Positions 54,173-62,841 of a stretch of 64,000 nt of DNA are shown piece after piece. The translations under genes and the position numbers were made by a program. The DNA lies in NCBI RefSeq assembly GCF_900114435.1, contig NZ_FOZK01000001.1:310001-374000 (forward strand), written 5' to 3'. The DNA is from Halomicrobium zhouii. GTDB taxonomy: Archaea; Halobacteriota; Halobacteria; Halobacteriales; Haloarculaceae. The notes beneath the pieces are model-generated. The model was not told the origin of the DNA. It did not search any database and worked only from the letters and a program-made list of their open reading frames with translations. Numbering within the stretch: position 1 is the stretch's first letter; each line of letters begins with the position of its first letter.

Positions 54173-54935
54173 TCAATTAGATGTCTGGCGTAGTGTGTCC
54201 CCTGGCCTCTAATATATCTCGCAGTCGCAGATGCATTTGAAATCCAATGAACCCATCTCCGTGACAGGGGGTTTGTCACCTCTCTGTTTTGTCTTATCTT
54301 GAGGTTCTGGACGTGACGCTGATTAGAGTTGACCACCTAGACTGTGATCTGTGTCCCAAATAGTCCGCCTTGTAGGTTCCGAGGTGGAGGTTGTGATTCA
54401 TCGACGAGTTGCGCACGGATCCAATTGATTAGCGTTGATAATTAACAAATAGCGGTCCCTTCTCTTCACCTTTTTATTTTGCCCTGTTTGGGCACACGTC
54501 AACCGGCCTTGAGGCCGATTTTTGATTGAGTCGATAAACAGTACTCGGCTACGAGACACCGATCATTCGCAGACAATACTGCCAAGTAATTGGTTCTTCT
54601 GACGGCAACTTAGTAAACAATTCACAGAAAACGATTCCGTTCACCACTGACCTAATCAAGCGATCCTACAGAGCAAATCTATTCGTCGTTAACTTGGAAT
54701 TGACGATGGGGCCCAGATCTGCTGTCACGGATTCATCGGTAAATCGGCGCTTCCAGTATTCGAGAGTTCGTCTTAGACCCCAGCTGGCACCCAGATTTAC
54801 GTTCCCGCGTCCGAGACCGCGGACTCAAGCGACTGCCAGCGTGGGTTGGGATACTTCCCCAGATTCTGAAATATCACCGTGTCCGCAATATTCGCAGTTT
54901 ACATCCCGTGGTCCGGATTATTCGTCGGCGAATTC
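54173..54935. other. AT-rich intergenic region with two adjacent hairpins
   Basis: About 760 bases without a gene. At 54481-54517 two short perfect hairpins stand side by side: GCCC-5 nt-GGGC and CGGCC-ttga-GGCCG, the second followed by a T-rich run (atttttga). This looks like an intrinsic terminator or the end of a small RNA transcribed on the plus strand. It is preceded by cctttttatttt. Confidence 0.5.
54481..54524 (+). terminator. Tandem hairpins with T-run
   Basis: GCCC-tgttt-GGGC at 54481-54493 and CGGCC-ttga-GGCCG at 54504-54517, followed by attttt. The plus-strand transcript it would end is unknown; no plus-strand gene lies nearby. Confidence 0.45.
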
Positions 54936-55540
54936 CTAGAGAAGATCGCCCGCCGCTTCTTCGAAATCGTCCGGTGTGTACGTCGTCGGAGAGGACTCGC
55001 CGTCCCCGAGATCGAGGATCGAATAGAGTGCGTCGACGAGATCGTAGGTAGTCCCAGGGGAGAGGTCCGTGAGGCTCGCGATCTGGCGAACCGTCACGTC
55101 ACCCTCACTGTGGGCCTTCACGAGATCGTGTGCGAGTGCGAATGTGACGATACCATTGTCGACGAGAACCCGTTCGAGGGCTGCGTAGTCGTTCTTGTGT
55201 GCGATCACTTCGACGAGTTCGGGAGTGATCGACACTTCCGTCTCGTGGACCGTTAGCCTCAGTTCGAACTCCTGGGTGGTGTACGCGGCGTCCCGGTATC
55301 GGTGTCGACCTCGCTGATCAGGCCGGCCTGCTCCAGTTTGTGCAGGTAGTCGTACACCGTCTTTTTCGAAACGGTCGCTGTCTCGACGAGTTCGGGACTT
55401 GTCGTTGCTCCCGCTCGTCTGATCGACGTATAGAGGGCGGCGAGAGATGGGTTCTCGAGCAACTCTGTGAACGTCGGGACGCCGGTGATCGGCCCCGGTG
55501 GGTTACCCGCGTTTCGCACGTGTTCCGTGTCGTAGCTCAT
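54936..55540 (-). pseudogene. Frameshifted winged-helix regulator (haloarchaeal DUF7437-like)
   Basis: Two minus-strand frames form one gene. The first (55540 to 55259) gives MSYDTEHVRNAGNPPGPITG through a winged helix (TTSPELVETATVSKKTVYDYLHKLEQAGLISEV), then TGTPRTPPRSSN and a stop. In the neighbouring frame the same bases read AAYTTQEFELRLTVHETEV and join the second part SITPELVEVIAHKNDY, which continues to 54936. One missing base in a GGG run near 55285-55290 explains it. The joined protein of about 200 aa would have two helix-turn-helix-like domains. Sequencing error cannot be excluded. The second part has an internal ATG (55235) and might still be made. Confidence 0.8.
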
Positions 55541-56762
55541 GCTGTATAGAGTTACGAAACTGGAAATTCAAAGTGTCTACTTCGGTGATGAGCTGCCGTA
55601 GAACTCATGCAACGAATGACTGGATAGCCCGGTCCTTTATCTCTCATTTTGCTTAAGAGGACACTGTCCGACATCACGAAACGAGGAATAACTATCAGCA
55701 TCGGCTCGGTGCCCGACGCGGAGACGACTATCTTCCGCTCTGAGGCGGCAGACGCGGTGCTCCGAACTAGAGCCCATCTTCCGAACCTTCTTCCAGACTG
55801 CCAGCGGCGCCGAGCGCCCATCTCGTTTGTTTTACGTCGCTCGGCGAGACGAATTCCGTCTCACGTCCGCAAGGAACGTCCTTATCACTGCCAACAACGA
55901 ACTAGATGGCTAACTGCCGGGGAGAGCAAATCGTGGACGAAAGAGTGCGATTGCAGGCGACGAGACGTCGGTTCTGCAATCAGGAGGTGGAAATCTTGGA
56001 CTCGTTCCACCCCTCGAAATCACTGTTTAGAACTTCTCTGAAACAGGGTTTGTCGAATTCACCCCCTCCATTACCAGTCCTGCCTGGGAATTCGGGGTAG
56101 TCGACCGGATTCCCGGCCGTCGTCGGCCCATGTGGACCTTCTCCATTACCTAGTACTGCACGAAATCGACAGCCTCGACCGGCTCTCGACAATGGTTTGT
56201 TCATTCGGCATAACACGGAGATTCGACCCCTCGAATCGCGGTGTAGCCCCCTATTCCGGGGCCACATTTGCCGCGAAAACGCCGCCTCGCGCGGTCCCGA
56301 AACCGCCAGATGGAAACCGATTATGACGATTTCATCACCGTATCTCTGTCGCCGGCCGTTCGCTCCTTCGTTCTCGGATTGCCTCTCTCACCCCCGCTCA
56401 TCGGCGATACGGCCATCGCTCGACTGCCCGCTGTGGACTCTGCCGTCTGACTAGTTCTGATCTCCCTGCCATGCTCTGTCCTCTTCCCGGACTATGCAAC
56501 CGGTTTTGCATGCTCGATAACTAGCTGAGCACGGCCAAAGCGGTCTCTCATCGTCGCTCTGTCCCCAAGACCAGGTTTGTCGTCGCACCTGCCGAGAAAT
56601 CTGACCGGGGCCGGTCGAGCGGAGACGAACAGCAAACGGCGAGTCAGGCGTCGGGCCAGGGCCGTTCACGGGCCGTCACTCCCTCTAAGAAATCGACGAC
56701 GGATTCCTACCGAGCAGGCCGTGGGATTCGACCGTTGTCCGCTAGTTTCTCGTTGCCAGCCG
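55541..56762. other. Gene-poor region
   Basis: About 1.2 kb without a convincing gene on either strand. It contains the distant copy of the 30-base motif (56301-56336). Several short open frames are Arg- and Ser-rich without bias. Sequence near 56050-56130 is CT-rich and shows the partial palindrome ggaattc/gaattc, with no larger structure seen. Confidence 0.5.
56301..56336 (+). repeat. Recurring 30-base motif, distant copy 6
   Basis: Reads aaccgccagatggaaaccg followed by attatgacgatttcatc. The central 19 bases, ccagatggaaaccgattat, equal those of copy 3 at 33487-33505, some 22.8 kb away. A pyrimidine-rich stretch follows, as after copy 4. Confidence 0.85.
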
Positions 56763-56966
56763 CTATTCAGATCTGCTTCCGCCAACCGATACACCACACC
56801 GCAACTCGGCGCCACACTCGAAGTGGACTGGTTCCCCACGCCAGTCGCTTCGCTTGCCGTCCTCGATCGGTCGTTGACACGCCGTACAGATCACCTGTGG
56901 GTGGTCCGTTTCGGACCCGTTTCGAACTGTTCCCCGAGCCCCGCCGAGTTTGTTGTGTGAAGACAT
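56763..56966 (-). CDS. Possible 67-residue zinc-binding protein
   Basis: 67 codons from ATG at 56966. The middle reads VICTACQRPIEDGKRSDWRGEPVHFECGAEL, in which C-x2-C and H-x2-C form a plausible zinc site of LIM-like type. Outside it the sequence is polar and Gly-rich. The regular metal-site spacing is the only argument for a gene; codon bias is modest and no clear promoter lies at the right distance. It may be a decayed gene. Confidence 0.4.
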   Translation of the reverse strand: MSSHNKLGGARGTVRNGSETDHPQVICTACQRPIEDGKRSDWRGEPVHFECGAELRCGVSVGGSRSE

Positions 56967-57234
56967 CGGTGAGTTCCCTGAGCGCCCGCACCCAGATACT
57001 GGAACTCACGTATCTAGGGCCTTCAATATGTCGGTGGTTTCGGCCGCCAAGTCACCGACATTTCTCACTACCTACTGTCGACGACACACCTCACTCACGA
57101 CTGTCTATCCAGTCGTCCAGTCTCGACCGCATCCGGCCGCCGTCTCGCTGACGGACCGGAAGACTGTGTCGCGAACCACGGACGCCAACCCATGCGTGGC
57201 CACACCGACAGCGACTACTCCACCCTATCCACCC

Positions 57235-57360
57235 TCAAACCGTCTCTTCGAACCCGCAGTCCGGACACGACATCGTCATCGGGGCGTTCGTCCCTCCGGG
57301 AGACGCCTTGACGTGATTCAGTAGTGTCCCACACTCCGGGCAGGTACTTGGAACCGACAT
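57235..57360 (-). CDS. 41-residue zinc-finger protein
   Basis: ATG at 57360, TGA at 57235-57237. The start MSVPSTCPECGTLLNHV and the end MTMSCPDCGFEETV give C7-x2-C10 and C32-x2-C35, a clean zinc ribbon with C-P-x-C-G knuckles. A TATA-like element (taataaa on the plus strand, 57388-57394) lies about 30 bases upstream, suited to a leaderless or nearly leaderless transcript. Such tiny single-ribbon proteins are common and mostly uncharacterised in haloarchaea. Confidence 0.7.
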   Translation of the reverse strand: MSVPSTCPECGTLLNHVKASPGGTNAPMTMSCPDCGFEETV

Positions 57361-57838
57361 CCTCGTCACCGAGTTTCAGTCAATCAGTAATAAATCCACG
57401 GCTCTTGAGATTTAACAAAGTAGCAGGATCCTTCGACAAATGAAACAAATTGCAATCCACTGTCAGTACTGGGCGGGGGCAGCCGATATCTCGACTTCTT
57501 GGGGGCGACTAACGCTTCTCCATTCCCGATCCGAGTTCATCTTGGGGGAGCACACACCGCTTCTCTACGCCGGGACTCACGTTTTCTAGTTCCCCCACAG
57601 GGCCGGGAGCGGCCGCGAACCGACCGCAGTTGCTTTGACGGCTTTTCGACAGAGGGAATTTCACCACGCGATCAGGGGCAGGGCAAAGTCTGTGGTCCCC
57701 TGAAGGGCATTCGTCGTGTGGGGAGTCGTGATAGCAACGCCGAAACGCACGCGGAGGACGTTGCTTTCTTCATCTCACTTTCTTCGACGAACCACCGCAA
57801 CCATCAAGGTCATTCCTGGAATAATGATTATCGAGATA
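57361..57838. other. Intergenic region before the split ATPase
   Basis: About 480 bases. After the zinc-finger promoter nothing coding is seen. The stretch aaggtcattcctggaataat just upstream of 57839 is AT-rich and could hold the ATPase promoter. Confidence 0.4.
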
Positions 57839-58372
57839 ATGACTTTCCACGACAGGGTCGCGGAACTCGACGCCCTCGAGGCGGCCGTCGAATCGCCTGG
57901 GCACGCATTCTACGTCGTGTACGGCCGTCGTCGCGTCGGGAAGACGGCCTTGCTCAAGGAGTTCTGCAGCGACCGACCACACATATACTTCCTCGCAGCA
58001 CAGGAGGCCGAGCCCCGACAGCGCGAGAAGTTCGTCGAGCAGGTCGCGACCTGCTTCGACGACCGCGTTCCGCGCATCGACGGGTGGGACGACGCGTTCG
58101 AGTACCTCGGTGAGAAACTCGCCGACGAACCGGTGGTCGTCGTCATCGACGAGTTCCCCTATCTGGTCGACGAGAACGACTCGCTGCCCTCGTACGTCCA
58201 GTCGTTCGTCGACGAACAGCTCCAGCACACCGACTCCATGCTCGTCCTGTGCGGGTCGAGCGTGAGTACGATGGAGTCCGCGGTCCTCGGGCACGAAAGC
58301 CCGCTCTACGGTCGGCGAACGGGGCAGATCGACCTGCAGCCCTTCTCGTTCCGTCAGGCGCGGACGATCATA
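57839..58372 (+). pseudogene. Archaeal ATPase, 5' part, split by a TnpB element
   Basis: The 178 codons read MTFHDRVAELDALEAAVESP, then Walker A GRRRVGKTALL (about residues 28-38), a long helical section, Walker B VVVVIDEFPYLV (about 98-109), and LVLCGSSVSTMES, ending at FSFRQARTII. This is the P-loop domain of the PF01637 archaeal ATPase family. The frame then runs a few codons into the element and stops (QVAVRKPTA). The 3' part resumes at 59778 after the insertion. The ATG at 57824 is an alternative start five codons earlier. Confidence 0.88.
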
Positions 58373-58510
58373 CAAGTCGCAGTGCGGAAACCCACGGCTT
58401 GAGCCGTGGGAGGAAGCGCGTCTACACTAGATACAATCCACGGGCAATGCCAAGACCAACTCCCCGACACGGCCTTGATTTTAAATATTAACACGGAACC
58501 AATCTGGCCT

Positions 58511-59764
58511 GTGACGGTCGTCCGGAACATCCAGGTCAAGCTCGACGTGCCAGCGGACGCGCATAGCAGTCTCGATGCCACGTTCGAGCAATTCCGCCAC
58601 GCAGCACAGTACGTGGTGGACTACGGCTGGGCCGGCGACCCCACCGAGATCGTCACCAATCAAAACGACCTTAACGCGGCTACCTACGACGAGGTACGTA
58701 CGCAGACTGCTCTCCACTCGAATCACGTCCAATCGGCGCGACGGCTCGCCACCGACGCCCTCGACAACTACCAAAGTCGGATTTTCGACGGTGGCGCAGC
58801 GAGTAAACCGACGTTCCGTGGCACGGCCGTCGTGTACGGCTCTCGTACGATCACGTACAACGACGACCACTGCACTCTCGCCACTGTCGACGGGCGGATT
58901 CGTGCCAACTACGTCACTCCAGACGACCCTGACAGCACGCCATTCGAGGACTACTGGGACAGAAACGAGTGGGAACGCAAGGAAGCTACACTGCACAAGC
59001 GTGACGGCGCATACTATCTCCACGTAGCCGTTGCAAAAGAGCCTGACACCGACCCATCGACAGTCGAGAACGGAGCGGTTCTTGGCGTTGATCTTAACGT
59101 GGATGGTTCCCTCGCCGTCACCAGCACAGGCCGGTTCCTCGGCAACGCAGACTTCCTCAACCACAAACGAGACGAGTACGAACGACGACGAAGCAGCCTC
59201 CAGCAGACAGGCACTCGGTCAGCTCATCTCACGATTCTGCGTAGTGGGAGTAGATTTGCCCACTGGAGTGAAGACTATCTGCACCGTGTATCGAAAGTCA
59301 TCGTGCACGAAGCCCGCCGACACGACTGCGCTGCCATCGCGTTCGAAGACCTGGAGAACATCCGCGACCGCATCTCGAACGCGTCGAAGTTCCAGCAATG
59401 GGCGTTCCGCATGATTCAAGAGTTCACTGAGTACAAGGCCGAAGAACACGGCGTTCTCGTTGAGACCGTGGATCCAGCGTACACGAGTCAGCGGTGCAGT
59501 CACTCCGCGTGCGGGTTCATAGATCGAGGCAATCGTGATGGCGACGAGTTCGAGTGTCTTCACTGTGGAAAGCAACTCCACGCCGATTACAATGCCGCCC
59601 GAAACATCGGATGGCGACTTGTCCAGCACTGGCTCACGTCTGGTGCTGGACGGGCCAACTGTCAGGTGGCCCTGAAGTCAGGGATGCTGAACGCGAACGG
59701 TGAGTTTACACCTGCCATGAGCAATGGCCAGAGCGGGAGTCCACTGACAAGCCCACCCCTGTAG
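58511..59764 (+). CDS. tnpB: TnpB RNA-guided nuclease
   Basis: 417 aa from GTG 58511 (MTVVRNIQVKLDVPADAH); the longer frame from 58406 lies in the element's left end. RuvC-like catalytic residues appear intact: D194 (VLGVDLNVDG), E279 (IAFEDLENI) and D359 (HADYNAARN). A zinc finger, CSHSACGFIDRGN...FECLHCGKQL, lies just before the last Asp. By family knowledge TnpB uses an omega RNA from the right end and cuts DNA next to a TAM. The length is normal and no break is visible. It is not required for host functions. Confidence 0.93.
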   Translation: MTVVRNIQVKLDVPADAHSSLDATFEQFRHAAQYVVDYGWAGDPTEIVTNQNDLNAATYDEVRTQTALHSNHVQSARRLATDALDNYQSRIFDGGAASKPTFRGTAVVYGSRTITYNDDHCTLATVDGRIRANYVTPDDPDSTPFEDYWDRNEWERKEATLHKRDGAYYLHVAVAKEPDTDPSTVENGAVLGVDLNVDGSLAVTSTGRFLGNADFLNHKRDEYERRRSSLQQTGTRSAHLTILRSGSRFAHWSEDYLHRVSKVIVHEARRHDCAAIAFEDLENIRDRISNASKFQQWAFRMIQEFTEYKAEEHGVLVETVDPAYTSQRCSHSACGFIDRGNRDGDEFECLHCGKQLHADYNAARNIGWRLVQHWLTSGAGRANCQVALKSGMLNANGEFTPAMSNGQSGSPLTSPPL

Positions 59765-59777
59765 GGGTGGGTTCCTG
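59640..59777 (+). ncRNA. Probable omega RNA (guide scaffold) at the right end of the TnpB element
   Basis: By analogy with characterised TnpB elements the omega RNA overlaps the 3' end of tnpB and finishes at the right-end boundary, with the guide taken from the adjoining host DNA. Here the terminal stem (59753-59772) would lie directly before a guide that begins about 59778. The exact 5' end cannot be read. Confidence 0.45.
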
Positions 59778-60641
59778 ACCACGTACGACGTCGTCGACGC
59801 GGTGCGGTCGTACGCCGTCACCGGGGGGACGCCGATGTACCTCTCGCTGTTCGACTACACCGAGTCGCTGGCCGAGAACGTTCGGTCACAGGTGCTCTCA
59901 CCGACGGCCGTCCTCTACGACGAACCCGAATTCCTGCTGCGGACCGAGTTACAGAGCCCGTCCCGGTACATGAGTATCCTCGAGGCGATCGCGACCGGGC
60001 ACACGACGCCGAACGAGATTTCCGGTGCGACGGGGGTCGACCAGGGGCCGCTCTCGAAGTACCTCCAGACGCTCCGCCGATTGCGACTCGTCGACCGGGA
60101 GGTCCCGGTCACGGCCTCGGCGAAACAGTCGAAACGCTCGCTGTACCGGGTCGCCGACGAGTTCCTCCGCTTCTGGTTCCGCTACGTCGAGCCGAATCGT
60201 TCGGGTATCGAAGAGGCGCCCGACGTCGTGTTCGACGGGACGATCGAGCCCGATCTCCCGAATCACGTCGCGACGACGTTCGAAGACGTCTGTACCGAGG
60301 CGGTCTGGGCGGGGATTCGAAGTGGTGAGTTCGACCCTTACTCCGAGGTCGGCCGGTGGTGGTACGGCGGAGACGAGGTCGACGTCGTCGCGCTTGCCCC
60401 GAACGACGACCGGATCCTGCTTGCCGAGTGTAAGTGGACTGCCGACCCGGTCGGCCACGGACTGGTCGACGACCTGCGAGCGAAGGCGGACAGCGTCCGA
60501 TGGGGGCCGGACGACCGGACAGAACGCTTCGCGCTCTTCTCGAAGAGCGGCTTCGTCGACGGGCTCGAAGCCGACCTCGAGGACGAGTGGTCGCTGTACG
60601 ATATGGACGACCTCGACGAAATTCTCACACCCGAGGAGTGA
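59778..60641 (+). pseudogene. Archaeal ATPase, 3' part, after the TnpB element
   Basis: In frame with the 5' part once the element is removed. It contains TTYDVVDAVRSYAVTGGTPMYLSLFDYTESL, a winged-helix segment (HTTPNEISGATGVDQGPLSKYLQTLRRLRLV), and a DUF234-type nuclease-like end with VGRWWYGGDEVDVVAL and ILLAECKWTAD (a D-x-D/E-x-K pattern), then GFVDGLEADLEDEWSLYDMDDLDEIL. The complete protein would be about 466 aa. An internal start at ATG 59832 could still give a product, but the ATPase half would be lost. Confidence 0.88.
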
Positions 60642-60864
60642 GCTCCCTGGAGGACTGAATGGGCGAGATGCAAGGGAAGATGGAGTTCGCTGCTGAGTCA
60701 TATCATCTCTTGCAATAGCTGGCCTGGATGAGAAAGAGCGACGGAATATCACTTATTCGTTGCATACGAATTTTTAAATGCAAACAAGGGGCTGGTAAAG
60801 GGGCACAGCTTGCATTCACTCCCGCCAAATTCATGTGGCTTGCCGAGAGAAGGTAATTGCGTAC

Positions 60865-62046
60865 ATGAGCGCAGAGGAAATAGAAGACATGGCACCGGGC
60901 GAGCTAATCTCGTACGGCAGAGAGTCGTACTACAGGCCAGACCCGCTGCCACCCTCGCGCGACCTCGCGTTAGATACGGACTTCTACGATCTACTCACTG
61001 ACGCCACGTTCTGGCTCGGGAAGCTCAGCGGCGTGAGTCTGGAACTCGACTTCCCACCCGTCCTCTATACGTCGCTCCTCCGGAAGGAGGCGATGGAGTC
61101 GGCCGAGATCGAAGGTGCAGATATCGACTATAACGCGCTCTATAGCCTCGAAACGCGCAGGTTCGACGAACGGTCCGACGGAGCTGTCACCGGAGCTGCA
61201 ACGAGTGAAGCGGAGACCAAGGACACGCAGGAGGTCCTCAACTACGAGCAGGCTATCAAAGACGGTATCGACGCGCTCGACAGTGGCGACGAGATCGCTG
61301 TCGCGCTGCTCCACGACCTCCACGAGACGCTCCTCACGGACGTCCCCGACGACCGCGTTGATACCGACACGATCGGCGCTTACAAGGCGAAACCGAACCA
61401 CATCGGGGACTTCTTGCCACCGGTGCCGGGCGAAATCGACGGGCTAATGGACGCACTGGTGACGTATTACCGGGCAGGCGGGAGCTACCATCCGCTCGTC
61501 GACATAGCGTTGTTCCACTACCAGTTCGAAACGATCCACCCGTACGGTGACGGGAACGGACGCCTCGGTCGCCTCCTGATCACGCTTCAGCTGTACGACA
61601 ACGGCCTCCTCCAACGGCCGAACCTCTACCTGAGCGAGTACTTCAACCGGAACAAGGCGACGTACGTTGACCGAATGGAAGCAGTTCGCACCCACGGTGA
61701 CTGGGAAGAATGGCTGTCGTTTTTCGTGCGAGGTGTCGCTCGCCAGGCCGAGGAGTCCGTCGACCGCACACTTGCACTGGATGCACTCCGGCGCCGCTAC
61801 GAGAACGAGTACGGTGGCGTCGAGTATGCCAAGAACCGTTTGGCGTGTCACCTCTTCGAACGCCCCTACGTGACGACCGAGTCGGTCGCGAACACGCTCG
61901 ATATCGAGCGGTCGACGGCGTACCGTGCGATCGACGAGTTAGAGGACGAAGGGGTCTTGACGGAAGTCACGGGAAAACAGCGCAACAAGGAGTATCGGGC
62001 AAAGGAGATCTTCGAGATCCTCGAGCGGCCGCCGCAGACGTACTGA
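60865..62046 (+). CDS. Fic-domain protein with C-terminal winged helix
   Basis: 393 aa from ATG 60865; a GTG at 60835 is an alternative. The Fic active loop is H225-P-Y-G-D-G-N-G-R-L-G-R, complete for AMP transfer. An inhibitory motif S79-A-E-I-E83-G84 lies ahead in the N-terminal part, so it belongs to the class whose inhibitory helix is within the same protein. The last 70 residues form a winged helix (VTTESVANTLDIERSTAYRAIDELEDEGVLTEV), perhaps for self-regulation. It should AMPylate target proteins. A TATA-like ttttttaaa at about 60770-60777 precedes it. No separate antitoxin gene is next to it. Confidence 0.92.
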   Translation: MSAEEIEDMAPGELISYGRESYYRPDPLPPSRDLALDTDFYDLLTDATFWLGKLSGVSLELDFPPVLYTSLLRKEAMESAEIEGADIDYNALYSLETRRFDERSDGAVTGAATSEAETKDTQEVLNYEQAIKDGIDALDSGDEIAVALLHDLHETLLTDVPDDRVDTDTIGAYKAKPNHIGDFLPPVPGEIDGLMDALVTYYRAGGSYHPLVDIALFHYQFETIHPYGDGNGRLGRLLITLQLYDNGLLQRPNLYLSEYFNRNKATYVDRMEAVRTHGDWEEWLSFFVRGVARQAEESVDRTLALDALRRRYENEYGGVEYAKNRLACHLFERPYVTTESVANTLDIERSTAYRAIDELEDEGVLTEVTGKQRNKEYRAKEIFEILERPPQTY

Positions 62047-62072
62047 ACTGCCGCTTCTTCTCGATTCCGTCG

Positions 62073-62368
62073 TCACTCGTGACCATCCGTGTCCTCGTTC
62101 AGACGTTCTCGAATCTCATCGCTACTGTAGGTTCGCCCTTCACCGGTCGCTAGCTGGTGTTCGCTGGTGGCGATGTCTTTCCAACCCTTGCGTGAGAACG
62201 AGGGGTGCTTGACAGCGTCGTGGAGCGCCCATCGGATGAACTCGCTTCGGGACGGGAAGTCTTCGCACGCCAGGTCGCATCGAGGTCGTCGAGGAACGCC
62301 TGCGGGATCTCCAGTGGGACCGTGGTCATTGTGGGGTCGTCGTTGGACCCTGAGTCACCATCGGTCAT
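62073..62368 (-). pseudogene. Frameshifted ribbon-helix-helix (CopG/ParD-like) gene
   Basis: The first frame reads MTTVPLEIPQAFLDDLDATWRA (ATG at 62329; an upstream ATG at 62368 adds 13 residues). The correct continuation lies in the next frame: EDFPSRSEFIRWALHDAV, then SFSRKGWKDIATSEHQLATGEGR to RERLNEDTDGHE and a stop at 62073. One missing base near 62260-62268 splits it. The protein would be an RHH antitoxin-like regulator of about 85 aa. No toxin gene lies next to it. Confidence 0.8.
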
Positions 62369-62453
62369 ACGCCTGTATTCCCTCTATAATCCTATATTCG
62401 TTGTCGATGTGTCGGGAGATACCTGCTGTGGCGTGTGCTCGTGGATGGCGTAG

Positions 62454-62523
62454 TTCGTCGACGGACTCGAAGCCAACTGGTCGCTATTCGATTTGGACGA
62501 TTCCGACACAATTCCCATCCTGG
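62454..62523 (+). pseudogene. C-terminal remnant of an archaeal ATPase/DUF234 gene
   Basis: The open stretch FVDGLEANWSLFDLDDSDTI follows a stop codon and aligns with FVDGLEADLEDEWSLYDMDD from the ATPase at 59778, with five residues missing. It is followed directly by the GC-rich element. The alignment is short, so the assignment is moderate. Confidence 0.6.
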
Positions 62524-62536
62524 ACAACAGGCCCTC

Positions 62537-62708
62537 TGGAGGACGAAAAGGGCGAGGGGCGGCTGGCGGCGTAGCCGCCAGCTCATGCGACGGTCGGCGG
62601 AGCCGACCGTCCGCTCCGGGAACCCGGGCGCCGCTAGCACCGAAGCGAAGGCAGTGAGCGAGGCGCGCAGCAAGCCCCGGACCGGAGCGCGGCGAGGGCT
62701 TTCCTCTC
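62537..62708 (-). repeat. Dispersed GC-rich element, copy 3 (inverted, larger)
   Basis: Begins ggaggacgaaaagggcgagg and ends cgagggctttcc, the reverse complements of the ends seen at 35791 and 38183. The interior contains clear hairpins: ctggcggcgtagccgccag (62572-62582 region) and cggtcggcggagccgaccg (62590-62609 region), then a ggaacccgggcgcc block like the one in copy 2. Confidence 0.75.
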
Positions 62709-62841
62709 TTTGGAGTAACGGTATCGCTGCTGTAGCAATCACTCTCACTCACACAGCAATCCCTCTCAAGAGAAGCCCGCAACCCACAAAGAATACCGCC
62801 GAAAGGGAGACGAACTCCCTCGCAACTAACCTTCTGGTCGA

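Larger units (their letters stand above)
58373..59777 (+). mobile_element. IS1341-type (IS200/IS605 group) TnpB-only element inserted in an ATPase gene
   Basis: Left end near 58373, with the palindrome cccacggcttgagccgtggg (58390-58409). Right end near 59777, with cccacccctgtaggggtggg (59753-59772). Removing about 58373-59777 joins ...RQARTII to TTYDVVDAVRSYAV... in one frame without duplication of target bases, as expected for this group. There is no TnpA gene, so movement would need a TnpA from elsewhere. Ends are accurate to about five bases. Confidence 0.85.
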
